The notes under the pieces were generated by a model. The model was not told the DNA's origin, did no database searches, and worked only from the letters and a program-made list of their open reading frames with translations. A program made the translations under genes and the position numbers. A stretch of 64,000 nucleotides of DNA, from contig VXRD01000170.1 in assembly GCA_009838845.1 (NCBI GenBank), positions 42,235 to 106,234 on the forward strand, written 5' to 3'. How positions within the stretch are numbered: position 1 is the first letter of the stretch; each line of letters begins with the position of its first letter. Below are positions 17,081-27,427 of the stretch, one piece after another. This DNA comes from Gemmatimonadota bacterium (lineage in GTDB: Bacteria > Latescibacterota > UBA2968).

Positions 17081-18061
17081 ATGAACCTCGAAGAACTTTA
17101 TACCCAGATTGACACGGCCAACCGCATGGCCGATGCTGCCACGGCATTTTTAGCATCTCTACGTCCCGATCAGGCGGCGACTGCGCAACTGGGCTTTGGC
17201 GATGAAAACGCACGACAGGACTGGCACTACATCCCGCGCGACCGATTGGGCCTCGCGCTCAAAGACATGGAAGCGCATCAGCGAGACAAAGCATTTGCTC
17301 TGCTCGATACCGGACTGAGCGAACAGGCGCGCACCAAAGCCAGAACAATCATCAACCTGGAACCCATACTCGCCGAAGTAGAAGGTCCCAGACGCCGATT
17401 CCCGCGCGATCCAGATCTCTACAACCTCGTAGTCTTTGGCACGCCCAATGGTGAAACCACCTGGAGCTGGCGTTTTGAAGGCCATCACGTCTCGGTCAAT
17501 TACACCATTGTCAACGGCACACTCGTCGCGCCTACGCCCGTCTTCTTCGGCTCCAATCCCGCACAGGTTCGACACGGTGAACACGAGGGATTGCGCGCCC
17601 TCAAAGAAGAAGAAGACCTCGCCCGCGACTTACTCGCCTCTCTGGACAGCGACCAAAAAAGAGTGGCAATCATCAGTGACGAAGCACCCGCCGACATCCT
17701 CACCCGCAATGTCCCCCAGGTAAATGAAGAAGTCCAAATTGAGGGTCTGCAACTCAAGGACATGACCGCATCACAACGCGAGGTTGTCACTGCACTCATC
17801 GATGTATATATCACCCGCTTGCCCAACAGAATAGCAGCAGCCCAGCGTGCGAACCTCACCTCACTCGATACAGCCGCATTCGCCTGGGCTGGCGGCACAA
17901 ATCGCGGCGAAGGCCACTACTATCGCGTACTCGGATCCACCTTCCTCGCCGAATACGACTGCACCCAGGACGAGGCCAATCACATCCACGCTGTCTGGCG
18001 CGACCTGACCAATGACTTTGGCAGTGATATACTCAAGCAACACTATCGGGACAGTCATTGA
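17081..18061 (+). CDS. DUF3500 family protein
   Basis: 326 residues, a full-length member of DUF3500 by the pattern of conserved segments (RQDWHYIPRDRLGLALKDM, DLYNLVVFGTPNGETTWSWRFEGHHVSVNYTIV, PVFFGSNPAQV). The biochemical role of the family is unknown. Conserved His and Trp residues in WSWRFEGHHVS suggest a catalytic or ligand pocket. No signal peptide is seen. AAGGAG lies nine bases before the ATG. It is 40 bp after the SDR gene and 24 bp before the nucleotidyltransferase gene, so it is probably in their operon. Confidence 0.85.
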   Translation: MNLEELYTQIDTANRMADAATAFLASLRPDQAATAQLGFGDENARQDWHYIPRDRLGLALKDMEAHQRDKAFALLDTGLSEQARTKARTIINLEPILAEVEGPRRRFPRDPDLYNLVVFGTPNGETTWSWRFEGHHVSVNYTIVNGTLVAPTPVFFGSNPAQVRHGEHEGLRALKEEEDLARDLLASLDSDQKRVAIISDEAPADILTRNVPQVNEEVQIEGLQLKDMTASQREVVTALIDVYITRLPNRIAAAQRANLTSLDTAAFAWAGGTNRGEGHYYRVLGSTFLAEYDCTQDEANHIHAVWRDLTNDFGSDILKQHYRDSH

Positions 18062-18085
18062 GAGCATCAGTAGTCAGGAGACTTT

Positions 18086-18793
18086 ATGCAAGCAGTTGTG
18101 CTGTTAGCCGGCAAGGGAACGCGGATGGCGATGGATTATGAGGGACCGAAGCACTTATTGCCGATAGCGGGAAAGCCCGTCGTGGAGCACGCACTGGATC
18201 GATTGCCGTGCGAGGTACGCGAACTCGTATTCATTGTAGGAGGACCGCACGAGGAGGCGATTCGCCAGCACTTTTCTGATGGCATGTATGGGGGGCGGCG
18301 CATTGTATTTCTCGTTCAGGAAGAGCCATTGGGTATCGCCCATGCATTTCGGGTCGCTGCACCTGTAATCACCGGGCGGTGGCTGGGCATGGTTGGCGAT
18401 GATATTTTTGGACCGCGTGGCCTTCAGAAACTCGTCCAACAGCAGGACCTTTCTCTCATTAGCTCGCGAGTGACGCATCCTCAACATTTTGGAGTTCTGG
18501 TGACAGATGACAACGGATACCTCCTTCGGTCAGTCGAAAAGCCCCAAACGTTTATTTCAGATTTGGTTTGGAACGGCGCGATGGTCATGGACAGAGATTT
18601 CTTTGACGCGGAAATCGCACCATCCGCACGCGGCGAATACGAAACGCCCGATGTATGGATGAAACTGATTGCATCTGGCCGAAAAATTAAAGTGATCGAA
18701 GCTGATTTTTGGCTGCCAATTAACGATAAGCAACAACTTGAAGAAGCCGAAAAATTACTCGGCGGTTGGGAATCAGACAACCCGGGGAAATAG
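18086..18793 (+). CDS. Sugar-phosphate nucleotidyltransferase
   Basis: 235 residues. The N-terminus shows the NTP-transferase signature (VVLLAGKGTRMA followed by GPKHLLPIAGKPVVEHAL) and a metal-binding VGDDIFG near residue 110. Members activate sugar 1-phosphates to NDP-sugars. It contains only the catalytic domain and lacks the C-terminal left-handed helix of bifunctional enzymes. AGGAGA precedes the ATG. The EttA gene starts one base after its stop codon, so the two are cotranscribed even though they appear functionally unrelated. Confidence 0.88.
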   Translation: MQAVVLLAGKGTRMAMDYEGPKHLLPIAGKPVVEHALDRLPCEVRELVFIVGGPHEEAIRQHFSDGMYGGRRIVFLVQEEPLGIAHAFRVAAPVITGRWLGMVGDDIFGPRGLQKLVQQQDLSLISSRVTHPQHFGVLVTDDNGYLLRSVEKPQTFISDLVWNGAMVMDRDFFDAEIAPSARGEYETPDVWMKLIASGRKIKVIEADFWLPINDKQQLEEAEKLLGGWESDNPGK

Positions 18794-18794
18794 C

Positions 18795-20474
<1,680 letters not shown>

Positions 20475-20488
20475 AAGGGACATCAGCC

Positions 20489-21244
20489 ATGCAACGCATA
20501 TATAAAACTACCCCACAGGGCGAACTCGCCATTCACATCTTTGAACCCGACACTAACGAACAGACAGCCGCTATTGTATTCTTCTTTGGCGGTGGCTGGA
20601 CGGGGGGCAATCCGCAACAGTTTTTTCCGCACTGCCAGTATCTCGCAAAACGCGGAATGCTCGCTACATCGGCTGAATACCGCATCAAAAGCAAACACAA
20701 CACCTCGCCTTATGAATGTGTAGAAGACGGCAAATCAGCGGTTCGCTGGCTGAGGACACATGCCGATGAACTCAACATTGCCCCCAACCGCATCGCTTCG
20801 GGTGGTGGATCAGCCGGAGGTCACGTCGGCGCGTGTACCGGTACTGTTCCTGGCCAGGATGCGCCCGATGAGGATATGGCGATATCTTCCCTGCCCAATG
20901 CCATGGTACTCTTTAACCCCGTCGTCGATGTCGCTGGCCTAAAACGCCTCGCCGAACGTTTTCCCAGAGACCCGCGGGAAATCTCGCCTTTTCAACACGT
21001 CTGTTCCAACCTGCCGCCCACCATAATTTTTCACGGCACGGATGACACAACCGTCCCTTATGAACAGGCTCAACGCTTCACAAAAGCCATGCACAAAGCG
21101 GGCAACACCTGTGAACTCTGCGCGTACGAAGGCAAAGGACACGGATTTTTCAACTATGGCCGCGACGATGGCTCAGCCTATGAACAAACCGTCGCGCAAA
21201 TGGACGATTTTCTCGTGCAATTGGGATATCTGGATCCAAAATGA
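20489..21244 (+). CDS. Alpha/beta hydrolase (esterase-lipase-like)
   Basis: 251 residues. The oxyanion loop is FFGGGWTGG, in place of the usual HGGG. The nucleophile elbow is [10 protein letters not shown] (about residue 105), followed by an Asp in [13 protein letters not shown] and a His in [10 protein letters not shown], a complete triad. The substrate is probably a small ester. No signal peptide. The stop overlaps the ATG of the transhydrogenase gene (ATGA), and the ATG is 14 bp after EttA. Confidence 0.88.
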   Translation: MQRIYKTTPQGELAIHIFEPDTNEQTAAIVFFFGGGWTGGNPQQFFPHCQYLAKRGMLATSAEYRIKSKHNTSPYECVEDGKSAVRWLRTHADELNIAPNRIASGGGSAGGHVGACTGTVPGQDAPDEDMAISSLPNAMVLFNPVVDVAGLKRLAERFPRDPREISPFQHVCSNLPPTIIFHGTDDTTVPYEQAQRFTKAMHKAGNTCELCAYEGKGHGFFNYGRDDGSAYEQTVAQMDDFLVQLGYLDPK

Positions 21245-22611
21245 CCTGCGACTACGACATCATCGTGATAGGCACTGGCCCCGGCGGAGAAGGCGCGGCG
21301 ATGAAATCCACCAAGGAAGGCAAGCGCGTTGCCGTCATCGACAATTTCAAAAATGTGGGCGGCAACAGCACGCACAGAGCCACAATACCGAGCAAAGCAC
21401 TGCGCCACTATGTCCAACAACTCATCGATACCAATACACATAGCACAACGAGTTTTCCCGAATTGCTCGACCGGGCCGCCGACCTCATCGAGGATCAGGT
21501 TGACCTTCGCACGGGCTATTACGAACGCAATGATGTCGATATTATCCTGGGGCGCGCATCTTTTGTCGATGAACACACCGTCGAAGTCGCATTGCTCAAC
21601 GGAGGAATCGAACGCTACACAGCCCAGGGATTTATCATCGCCACGGGATCTCGTCCCTATCAACCGCCCGACATCGACTTTTCCCATCCGCGGATTCGCG
21701 ATAGCGACTCCATCCTGGACCTCACAGAAACACCGCGCATCATCACCATCTATGGCGCGGGGGTAATCGGCTGCGAATACGCATCCATATTTCGCGGCCT
21801 GCGCATAAAAGTCAATCTCATCAACAGCCGCAGCCAATTGCTCTCCTATCTCGACGACGAAATCATCGACGCCCTCAGTTATCATCTCAGCCAAAACGGA
21901 GTGCGTATTCGCCACAACGAAGAATACGACCGCGTTGAAGCCAATGACAGAGAAGCGCGCGTATTTCTGAAATCCAACAAACAAATTGTCAGCGATATTC
22001 TCCTCTGGGCGGAAGGCCGTACGGGAAACTCGGACAACATGGGATTGGAAAATATCGGAATCGAGACAGATGAACGCGGCTCCATTCTCATCAACGACGC
22101 GTACCAGACACTCGCCCAACCCCACATTTATGCCGTTGGCGATGTCGTCGGTTTTCCCAGTCTGGCGAGTGCGGCTTACGATCAGGGCCGGTTTGCCGCC
22201 ACCCATCTCATCTTTGGCGAATGCGAACAACACCTCGTAGAAGACATCCCCACGGGGATTTACACCATTCCCGAAATCAGTTCTATCGGATTTACCGAAA
22301 AAGAACTAACAGCTCAAAAAGTTCCCTACGAAGTGGGCCACGCCTACTTCCGCCATATCGCGCGGGCACAGGTAACGGGAAGGCTCACCGGCATGCTCAA
22401 AATTATCTTTCATCGCGAAACCCTTGAAATTTTGGGCATTCACTGTTTCGGCTCTCAGGCATCTGAAATCATCCACATTGGGCAAGCCATTATGGCGCAA
22501 GAAGGTGAAGCCAATACACTCATGTACTTTATCAACACCACCTTCAACTATCCCACAATGGCCGAAGCCTATCGCGTTGCCGCGCTCAACGGGCTTAACA
22601 GAGTAAAATAA
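21241..22611 (+). CDS. sthA: Soluble NAD(P)+ transhydrogenase
   Basis: 456 residues. An FAD-binding motif opens the protein ([15 protein letters not shown]), an NAD(P)-binding motif follows ([16 protein letters not shown]), and the second FAD motif is [10 protein letters not shown]. The C-terminal dimerisation domain contains [21 protein letters not shown]. The active-site segment [19 protein letters not shown] has neither cysteine of the disulfide-reductase CxxxxC motif. SthA already lacks one of them, so this fits a transhydrogenase rather than a lipoamide dehydrogenase. SthA balances NADPH and NAD+ pools in the cytoplasm. Confidence 0.9.
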   Translation: MTCDYDIIVIGTGPGGEGAAMKSTKEGKRVAVIDNFKNVGGNSTHRATIPSKALRHYVQQLIDTNTHSTTSFPELLDRAADLIEDQVDLRTGYYERNDVDIILGRASFVDEHTVEVALLNGGIERYTAQGFIIATGSRPYQPPDIDFSHPRIRDSDSILDLTETPRIITIYGAGVIGCEYASIFRGLRIKVNLINSRSQLLSYLDDEIIDALSYHLSQNGVRIRHNEEYDRVEANDREARVFLKSNKQIVSDILLWAEGRTGNSDNMGLENIGIETDERGSILINDAYQTLAQPHIYAVGDVVGFPSLASAAYDQGRFAATHLIFGECEQHLVEDIPTGIYTIPEISSIGFTEKELTAQKVPYEVGHAYFRHIARAQVTGRLTGMLKIIFHRETLEILGIHCFGSQASEIIHIGQAIMAQEGEANTLMYFINTTFNYPTMAEAYRVAALNGLNRVK

Positions 22612-22660
22612 AAGTGCGTATTTGCACAACTTGCCCTATATTTACGCCAACATTCATTTT

Positions 22661-22674
22661 GCCCCTCGCGGGGC
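22661..22674 (+). terminator. Possible weak hairpin in the leader of the small-protein gene
   Basis: GCCCC (22661-22665) pairs with GGGGC (22670-22674) around TCGC, 15 bases before a T-run that merges into the ribosome-binding site of the next gene. It may weakly terminate the sthA transcript or act in the leader. Confidence 0.35.
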
Positions 22675-22704
22675 GTACCTGTAACCTTTTTTTTGGAGAC
22701 TCTC

Positions 22705-23121
22705 ATGGCCGACCAGTTGCCACTCGATCAGATTCAGGTTGATCAACAAAACCTCTATCGGGAAGAATCCATCACCGATTTGCGCGTTGCCACAATTCGA
22801 CGCCTGATCCCCATCAATGCCGATGGCACAGACGACATCAGCCGTCCCACCCAATACATCGGCTCCACACAGATCATCTCTCAAATGGGGCCTTTGCCAA
22901 TCTCTGCCCCCATTGAAGCGGCTTCGCTTCAAGAAGCAATAGAAAAATTTCCCCAGGCCATCAAAGATGCCGTTGATCAAATGGTTGAAGAAGCCAAAGA
23001 ATACCGCCGCCAGGAATCTTCTCGCATCGTCGTCCCCGGCACAATGCCCGGTGGTGCGCCCGGACAGGGAGGCATTCCAGGAGCGGGCGGTCCACCAAGC
23101 GGTGGCATCATCTCGAGTTGA
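22705..23121 (+). CDS. Small cytosolic protein with Gly/Pro-rich tail, unknown function
   Basis: 138 residues from ATG 22705, with TTTGGAGA about seven bases before it. The N-terminal half (LPLDQIQVDQQNLYREESITDLRVATIRRLIPINADG) is mixed and soluble. A helical segment (AASLQEAIEKFPQAIKDAVDQMVEEAKEYRRQE) follows, then a Gly/Pro-rich tail (about residues 110-138). No membrane segment and no recognised family. The strong ribosome-binding site and a double terminator behind it suggest a well-expressed gene. Confidence 0.72.
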   Translation: MADQLPLDQIQVDQQNLYREESITDLRVATIRRLIPINADGTDDISRPTQYIGSTQIISQMGPLPISAPIEAASLQEAIEKFPQAIKDAVDQMVEEAKEYRRQESSRIVVPGTMPGGAPGQGGIPGAGGPPSGGIISS

Positions 23122-23141
23122 TCCAATAGCCATATAACAAA

Positions 23142-23206
23142 AGCCGCGAGTGCATCTTTTCGCGGCTAAAAAACAAACGCCGTGCAAATTTTTCTGCACG
23201 GCGTTT
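23142..23206. terminator. Double hairpin, probably a bidirectional terminator
   Basis: Hairpin one pairs 23142-23148 with 23161-23167 (7 bp, 12-nt loop). Hairpin two pairs 23175-23186 with 23195-23206 (perfect 12 bp, 8-nt loop) and has A and T runs on its sides. It separates the convergent genes ending at 23121 and 23226. Confidence 0.85.
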
Positions 23207-23225
23207 TGGCGTATTTGGCACTTAT

Positions 23226-25208
23226 CTACTCACTCGATAAGTAACCCGAGGAGAAGATGAGACCATCATAGCGGATGAACCAGATGTTTAAGAAATCGTC
23301 TTCGGCAGTGTACCGAAGAGGGTACGGAAATTTGACCCATTGCCCTTTCTCGGTGGCTTTGGCGATTTCCTTGCCAAATTCGTAGCCCGTTGGCGATCTC
23401 CCAGCCTTGACGTCAGACCCTATGAGGTGTGGCAAGATAGGATACGTGAGCATGAGGTCGTTTTCATCAACCAGGGTTAGGAACCACTGCCCATCGATGC
23501 TCTCCCGGCTATTGTAGTACGTCGCAGTCGCATCGCGGCCCTCTCGTTTGTAGTATTCTATCGCCCTTTCCACGTACGCGATTGTGTGAGCCTCCATATC
23601 TTCGGGATTCTTGTAATATCCGGAGACGAAGATGAGACCGTCGTAGCGAATGGCGTACGCGGCTTTGGGGGCTTCTTGCAAGGTAAGCGGATGCGGCCAA
23701 GGGTAATCGATCCAGTGGCCTTCTTCGGTGGCTTTGACGATTTCCTTGCCCAACTCGTAGCCGTTGGAGCCGACCACGTCTTTGATATCTGTGCCGATGA
23801 GCTCGGAGAAGATGGGATGGACGATGTAGAGGTCATTTTCGTCAATCACAAAGAGATACCATTGATACTCAAAGCTGCCCACGCTGTTGTAGAAAGTGAT
23901 CATGGATTCGCGGCCATCGCGCTGATAACGGGCTATCGCCTTGTTCACGTATGCCACCGTGTAATCTTCGGGACCTTGATAGTACCAAGCGGGCCGCTCG
24001 GTCTGATCATCCGGGTTGTAGTATCCAGAGGCGAAGATGAGACCGTCGTAGCGAATAACCCAGGCGGCTTTCGGTTCTTCCCGATATGTGACGGGATTCG
24101 GCCAGAGATATTGCACCCAGTGGCCTTCTTCGGTGGCTTTGGCGATTTCCTTGCCCAACTCGTAGCCGTTGGAGCCGACCACGTCTTTGATGTCCGTGCC
24201 TTTGAGGTGGGGAAAAATTGGATGTGCGATGTAGAGGTCGTTTTCGTCAATCAGGAAGAGGTAGAACTGTTTGTCAATGCTTGGCAGTGAGTTGTAATAC
24301 GCAACTGTTGCGTCTCTGCCTTCGCGATTGTAATAAGATATTGCCTCTTGCACGTATTCCTGTGCAATGGTAGCGAGTTCATCGGGTAAAACCACATGTG
24401 CAGTTGTAAAGACGAGACCATCGTGCAAAATTGCGAGATACCATCCCAGTTCTAACCGACCGGTGAGGATATTGTATCTATCCTCCTTAAACCAATAGCC
24501 ATCTTCGGTCGCTCGCGCTATGTGCTGTCCAAAAGAGGTACGGGGGTGGGTAGCCCAATTAGACCCTACGCCCCCGGACCATGTAGCTAACGCCAGGATG
24601 GTGTGGTCGCCTTGGGCCATGACAAGCAGCACGAGATCGCCCTCAATGCTTTCCTTGCTATCGTAGTAGGCGAGCGTGGCTTCCCGCCCGTCGCGCTGGT
24701 AGCGGGCTATAGCCGCTTCCAAAAAGGCCCTCGTTCGTGCCGCAGCCGCTTCATCCGCGGGGGTCGTTTCCAGTGGCTCAGAAGACGTGATGCGTGCCCT
24801 CTCGCCGATGGGCAAGTCGAGTCTGACCTCGTAGCCGGCATTCAGCGGAATGCTCGACCAATGCCCGATCTCGCTGCCATCTTGCAGGGCGCGGGCTTGA
24901 TAATACCCGCTGTCTGAGGTAATTTCTATCCGCGCCTGTCCCTCGTCGCTGGTGGTCGCAGACCATTCATACTCGGCCACACGCCCGGCAACAGAACGCG
25001 AAAGCTCGACCACCACACCGCTTACGGGCGCATCGTCTTGCTGCACGGTGGCAAGAACCACAAAGGCGTGCCCGGCGGCAGCCAATTTGCTCAAGGGCCT
25101 TGTGACCGGTTCGCCAGTATCTGTAATCTGAGATTGGGTGACGCGCTCGCCACCACAGTGCCACAATGCAGCGGCGATGAGTGCAATTGCAAATATACGG
25201 CTCAACAT
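23226..25208 (-). CDS. Exported protein with four Cache-like repeats
   Basis: 660 residues. The N-terminus is an export signal (MLSRIFAIALIAAALWHCGG) ending in a cysteine with an atypical lipobox. Residues ~40-135 look like a carboxypeptidase-regulatory-type beta-sandwich (PVSGVVVELSRSV). Then come four units of about 125-135 residues, each starting AIxxYxREGRDATxAYYNS, continuing LxxIDENDLYIxHPIFPHLxGTDIKDVVGSNGYELGKEI, and ending AxxIRYDGLIFASGYY. This pattern resembles single-Cache small-molecule sensor domains. No transmembrane helix or signalling output domain follows, so it may be a periplasmic ligand-binding protein. Two units (around 23713 and 24118) are nearly identical in DNA with a 405-bp spacing. 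Confidence 0.85.
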   Translation of the reverse strand: MLSRIFAIALIAAALWHCGGERVTQSQITDTGEPVTRPLSKLAAAGHAFVVLATVQQDDAPVSGVVVELSRSVAGRVAEYEWSATTSDEGQARIEITSDSGYYQARALQDGSEIGHWSSIPLNAGYEVRLDLPIGERARITSSEPLETTPADEAAAARTRAFLEAAIARYQRDGREATLAYYDSKESIEGDLVLLVMAQGDHTILALATWSGGVGSNWATHPRTSFGQHIARATEDGYWFKEDRYNILTGRLELGWYLAILHDGLVFTTAHVVLPDELATIAQEYVQEAISYYNREGRDATVAYYNSLPSIDKQFYLFLIDENDLYIAHPIFPHLKGTDIKDVVGSNGYELGKEIAKATEEGHWVQYLWPNPVTYREEPKAAWVIRYDGLIFASGYYNPDDQTERPAWYYQGPEDYTVAYVNKAIARYQRDGRESMITFYNSVGSFEYQWYLFVIDENDLYIVHPIFSELIGTDIKDVVGSNGYELGKEIVKATEEGHWIDYPWPHPLTLQEAPKAAYAIRYDGLIFVSGYYKNPEDMEAHTIAYVERAIEYYKREGRDATATYYNSRESIDGQWFLTLVDENDLMLTYPILPHLIGSDVKAGRSPTGYEFGKEIAKATEKGQWVKFPYPLRYTAEDDFLNIWFIRYDGLIFSSGYLSSE

Positions 25209-25279
25209 AAACGACTCTCCTAAATAAAGCGGCGTTGGCCGCGATAAGTAAGTGGATTTTTGATTTATGAAACCCCTAA

Positions 25280-25285
25280 TATAAT
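25280..25285 (+). promoter_or_regulatory. Exact -10 hexamer upstream of the dienelactone hydrolase gene
   Basis: TATAAT lies about 150 bp before the gene. There is no good -35 at the standard distance. A transcript from here would start near 25292 and pass through the hairpin at 25389-25410 before reaching the gene. Confidence 0.35.
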
Positions 25286-25388
25286 CCTAAAAAATTTTTC
25301 AGCAAAAATATACGTCATGTGAGACTTTCAATAGACAGGCGGACGTTTCAGGGCTATATTTGTGTCCGAGACACAACAGCACAACACC

Positions 25389-25410
25389 AAAGCCGCTTTT
25401 GTGCGGCTTT
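25389..25410 (+). terminator. Terminator-like hairpin in the leader of the dienelactone hydrolase gene
   Basis: AAAGCCGC (25389-25396) pairs with GCGGCTTT (25403-25410) around a 6-nt loop and is followed by TTGG; the stem ends in a run of five T. It lies 22 bp before the gene start, and no plus-strand gene precedes it, so it is either an attenuator or the end of a short independent RNA. Confidence 0.55.
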
Positions 25411-25432
25411 TTGGATAAAAAGGACAAACGCG

Positions 25433-26200
25433 ATGATTGAAAAAACCATTGAAGTTGCAACTTCAGACGGTATAATGCCCGCCTATGTCTTTCATCCAGA
25501 AGGCGAAGGACCGCATCCCCCTGTCATCTTCTACTTTGACATATTTGGCATTCGCGACGAATTGAAAAACATGTGCCGTCGTTTTGCTCGCGCGGGATAT
25601 TACACCGTACTCCCCTCCCTATTTTATCGCATGGGCAACCCGTCTTACAACCCCGAAAAATTCATGATCGGCGGTCTCAATCTCGAAAAAACGGATCCCC
25701 TGCACCCGATGAACCTCAACACCAGCACGACCAATGCCATGGTCATCGACGACACGGGCGCACTGCTTCGCCACCTCGACAATGAAGAACCTCAAGCCAA
25801 TGCCCAACGGGTCGGCACTATCGGCACCTGTATGGGCGGCCGCCACGCCCTCTTTGCTGCAGCAACGTATCCCGATCACGTTTTGGCCTTTGCCTCCATT
25901 CACGGCGGCAAACTCGTCACCGATGCACTGGACTCACCCCATCTCGCCATACCCAAACTCAGAGCCGAAGGCTACTTTGGCTGGGCAGACCAGGATGCCG
26001 GCGCAACCGAAGAACACTTACAACTCTACAAAACCGAACTCACCCGCTGTGACGTCCCACATCGCATTGACTTTATGCACGGCGCGCTACACGGCTATTT
26101 CTTTCCCCAGCGTTTAACGCACTACCACGAAGACGCCGCCGAAAAATCCTGGAATGCAGTTCTCGACTTATTCGCCCGCACCCTCAAAAGTAAAAAATAA
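25433..26200 (+). CDS. Dienelactone hydrolase family protein
   Basis: 255 residues from ATG 25433 with AAGGA nine bases upstream; the frame extends to 25319, but that part crosses the leader hairpin and does not look like protein. The catalytic triad of the family is visible: Cys133 (GTCMGGRHA), Asp186 or Asp188 (GWADQDAG) and His220 (ALHGYFF). An FDIFGIRD segment near residue 35 fits the conserved region around Glu36 of the family. Members hydrolyse dienelactones or other small esters in the cytoplasm. It is monocistronic, followed by a strong terminator. Confidence 0.9.
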   Translation: MIEKTIEVATSDGIMPAYVFHPEGEGPHPPVIFYFDIFGIRDELKNMCRRFARAGYYTVLPSLFYRMGNPSYNPEKFMIGGLNLEKTDPLHPMNLNTSTTNAMVIDDTGALLRHLDNEEPQANAQRVGTIGTCMGGRHALFAAATYPDHVLAFASIHGGKLVTDALDSPHLAIPKLRAEGYFGWADQDAGATEEHLQLYKTELTRCDVPHRIDFMHGALHGYFFPQRLTHYHEDAAEKSWNAVLDLFARTLKSKK

Positions 26201-26228
26201 AAAACCCGGTGAGATCACCGGGTTTTTT
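26201..26228. terminator. Rho-independent terminator
   Basis: A 12-bp stem (26201-26212 with 26217-26228) with loop AGAT, flanked by A and T runs, starts at the base after the dienelactone hydrolase stop. It can also end the convergent ExbD-like gene. Confidence 0.88.
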
Positions 26229-26246
26229 ATTGGGGAATATTGCGAT

Positions 26247-26669
26247 TTACCACAGATGCACATATACGGCGGGGCGCACCTTTTGGCCCGCTGTGCCAGC
26301 AGACAATAGAGAATCTGCATAAGCCGCGTCATTCACCATACGCTCTCGGCTACCCCCCTTTAGAAAAAGATGCAAATGCCGATTGGGTTCAGCAACCAGA
26401 TCATTTACTGTCTTGCGAAACTCGCCCGGTCCCAAACTGCGTGTTGCAGACCGCCCATCTTCCGAAAACGCCAGACCTCTGGAAGTATATAAAATCACCA
26501 CATCCCCTGGTTCGGGATCGTGGTGATAGACGCGCCACACGGGCTGTGACACATTCAAAATCATAATCCCCAAGCACAGCATCAACATCATAATGCCCAG
26601 GAACAACTCTTTGCTCACGTCGTGCGCTTCGGCCTCGCCCACCGCGCGCTGTAAAAAACGTCGTCTCAC
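26247..26669 (-). CDS. ExbD-like single-pass membrane protein (tentative)
   Basis: 140 residues from a GTG that overlaps the previous stop (GTGA); an ATG at 26702 is in frame but would give a 37-bp overlap. A short cytoplasmic N-terminus is followed by one hydrophobic segment (ELFLGIMMLMLCLGIMILNV, about residues 21-40) and a soluble, probably periplasmic domain of about 95 residues (DVVILYTSRGLAFSEDG, PNRHLHLFLKGG, VRPAVYVHLW). Topology and its place directly after an ExbB-like gene suggest an ExbD/TolR role, but sequence similarity by eye is low; the usual membrane-embedded Asp is not evident. Confidence 0.68.
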   Translation of the reverse strand: MRRRFLQRAVGEAEAHDVSKELFLGIMMLMLCLGIMILNVSQPVWRVYHHDPEPGDVVILYTSRGLAFSEDGRSATRSLGPGEFRKTVNDLVAEPNRHLHLFLKGGSRERMVNDAAYADSLLSAGTAGQKVRPAVYVHLW

Positions 26670-27427
26670 CCTCTTTTCTCCCCTTCGCGCATATCCAACC
26701 ATTTGCGTTCCAGATCAGACATGCGGTTCAGCAACATATCATAGCCCTTTCGAAGCGGCAAATAGGCCAGCAAGGCAACGAGCGTTGTCTGAAACGCCAG
26801 CACCAATCCACCTGCCATATCGCGCAACACCTTAAACGTCTCGGTCGCCTCATCCAGTCGGGTCAGTTCTTCGGCCATCAGCAAAATACCGCACACAGTC
26901 CCCAAATACCCATAAAACGGAACGCGACTCAAAGCGCGTTGCCCGGACAACAACCGCTCGCCAAACACAGCGAGTAACTCATCTACTGCCTCGTCATCGC
27001 GCGCTTTTAAGTCCGCATAATTCTCGTGGCTCTGGCGAAATTTATCCACCTGCTCATGGCGCAATGCGGTCAAATTACCTGTATCCGCACCTTCTGCACC
27101 CAACCGTCGCCAAAAATGAATAAATGTGACCAGATGCGCTGCCGAACTGCCCAAAACGAGCACATAAGCCGAACGCCCCGTCCACTCGACCCAACTCGCG
27201 GCTGCTGGCGCAAAAAAATAAAAATAAATACCAATACTCGCCACACCAGCGCCGCTCAATCCACCTATTATCGCACCAGGCCAATTGGACTCGGGCAGAC
27301 CAAATTGTTTTTCGTAACCACAAATAGCACTTAAGCGTTGCATCAAAATCAATGCACCTGCTATAGCACACACAACCCAAAAAAGAACCAATGACAACGA
27401 TTCAGACCAGTGTAATCCGTACATCAC
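26666..27427 (-). CDS. ExbB/TolQ/MotA-like membrane protein
   Basis: 253 residues with hydrophobic segments near 10-32, 50-72, 85-105 and a C-terminal pair (VPFYGYLGTVCGILLMAEEL at about 168-187 and AGGLVLAFQTTLVALLAYLPL at about 205-225). The C-terminal pair matches the MotA/TolQ/ExbB proton-channel arrangement: a Gly-x-x-Gly helix, then the helix with Thr residues that precedes a cytoplasmic tail. Such proteins form the pentameric stator of proton-driven motors. Its ATG overlaps the previous stop (ATGA), so it is coupled to the periplasmic-protein gene. Confidence 0.8.
   Translation of the reverse strand: MMYGLHWSESLSLVLFWVVCAIAGALILMQRLSAICGYEKQFGLPESNWPGAIIGGLSGAGVASIGIYFYFFAPAAASWVEWTGRSAYVLVLGSSAAHLVTFIHFWRRLGAEGADTGNLTALRHEQVDKFRQSHENYADLKARDDEAVDELLAVFGERLLSGQRALSRVPFYGYLGTVCGILLMAEELTRLDEATETFKVLRDMAGGLVLAFQTTLVALLAYLPLRKGYDMLLNRMSDLERKWLDMREGEKRG

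Noticed and set aside
21178-22233. 351-codon open frame on the minus strand
   Set aside because: It is the shadow of the transhydrogenase gene, whose FAD and NAD motifs are clear on the plus strand.
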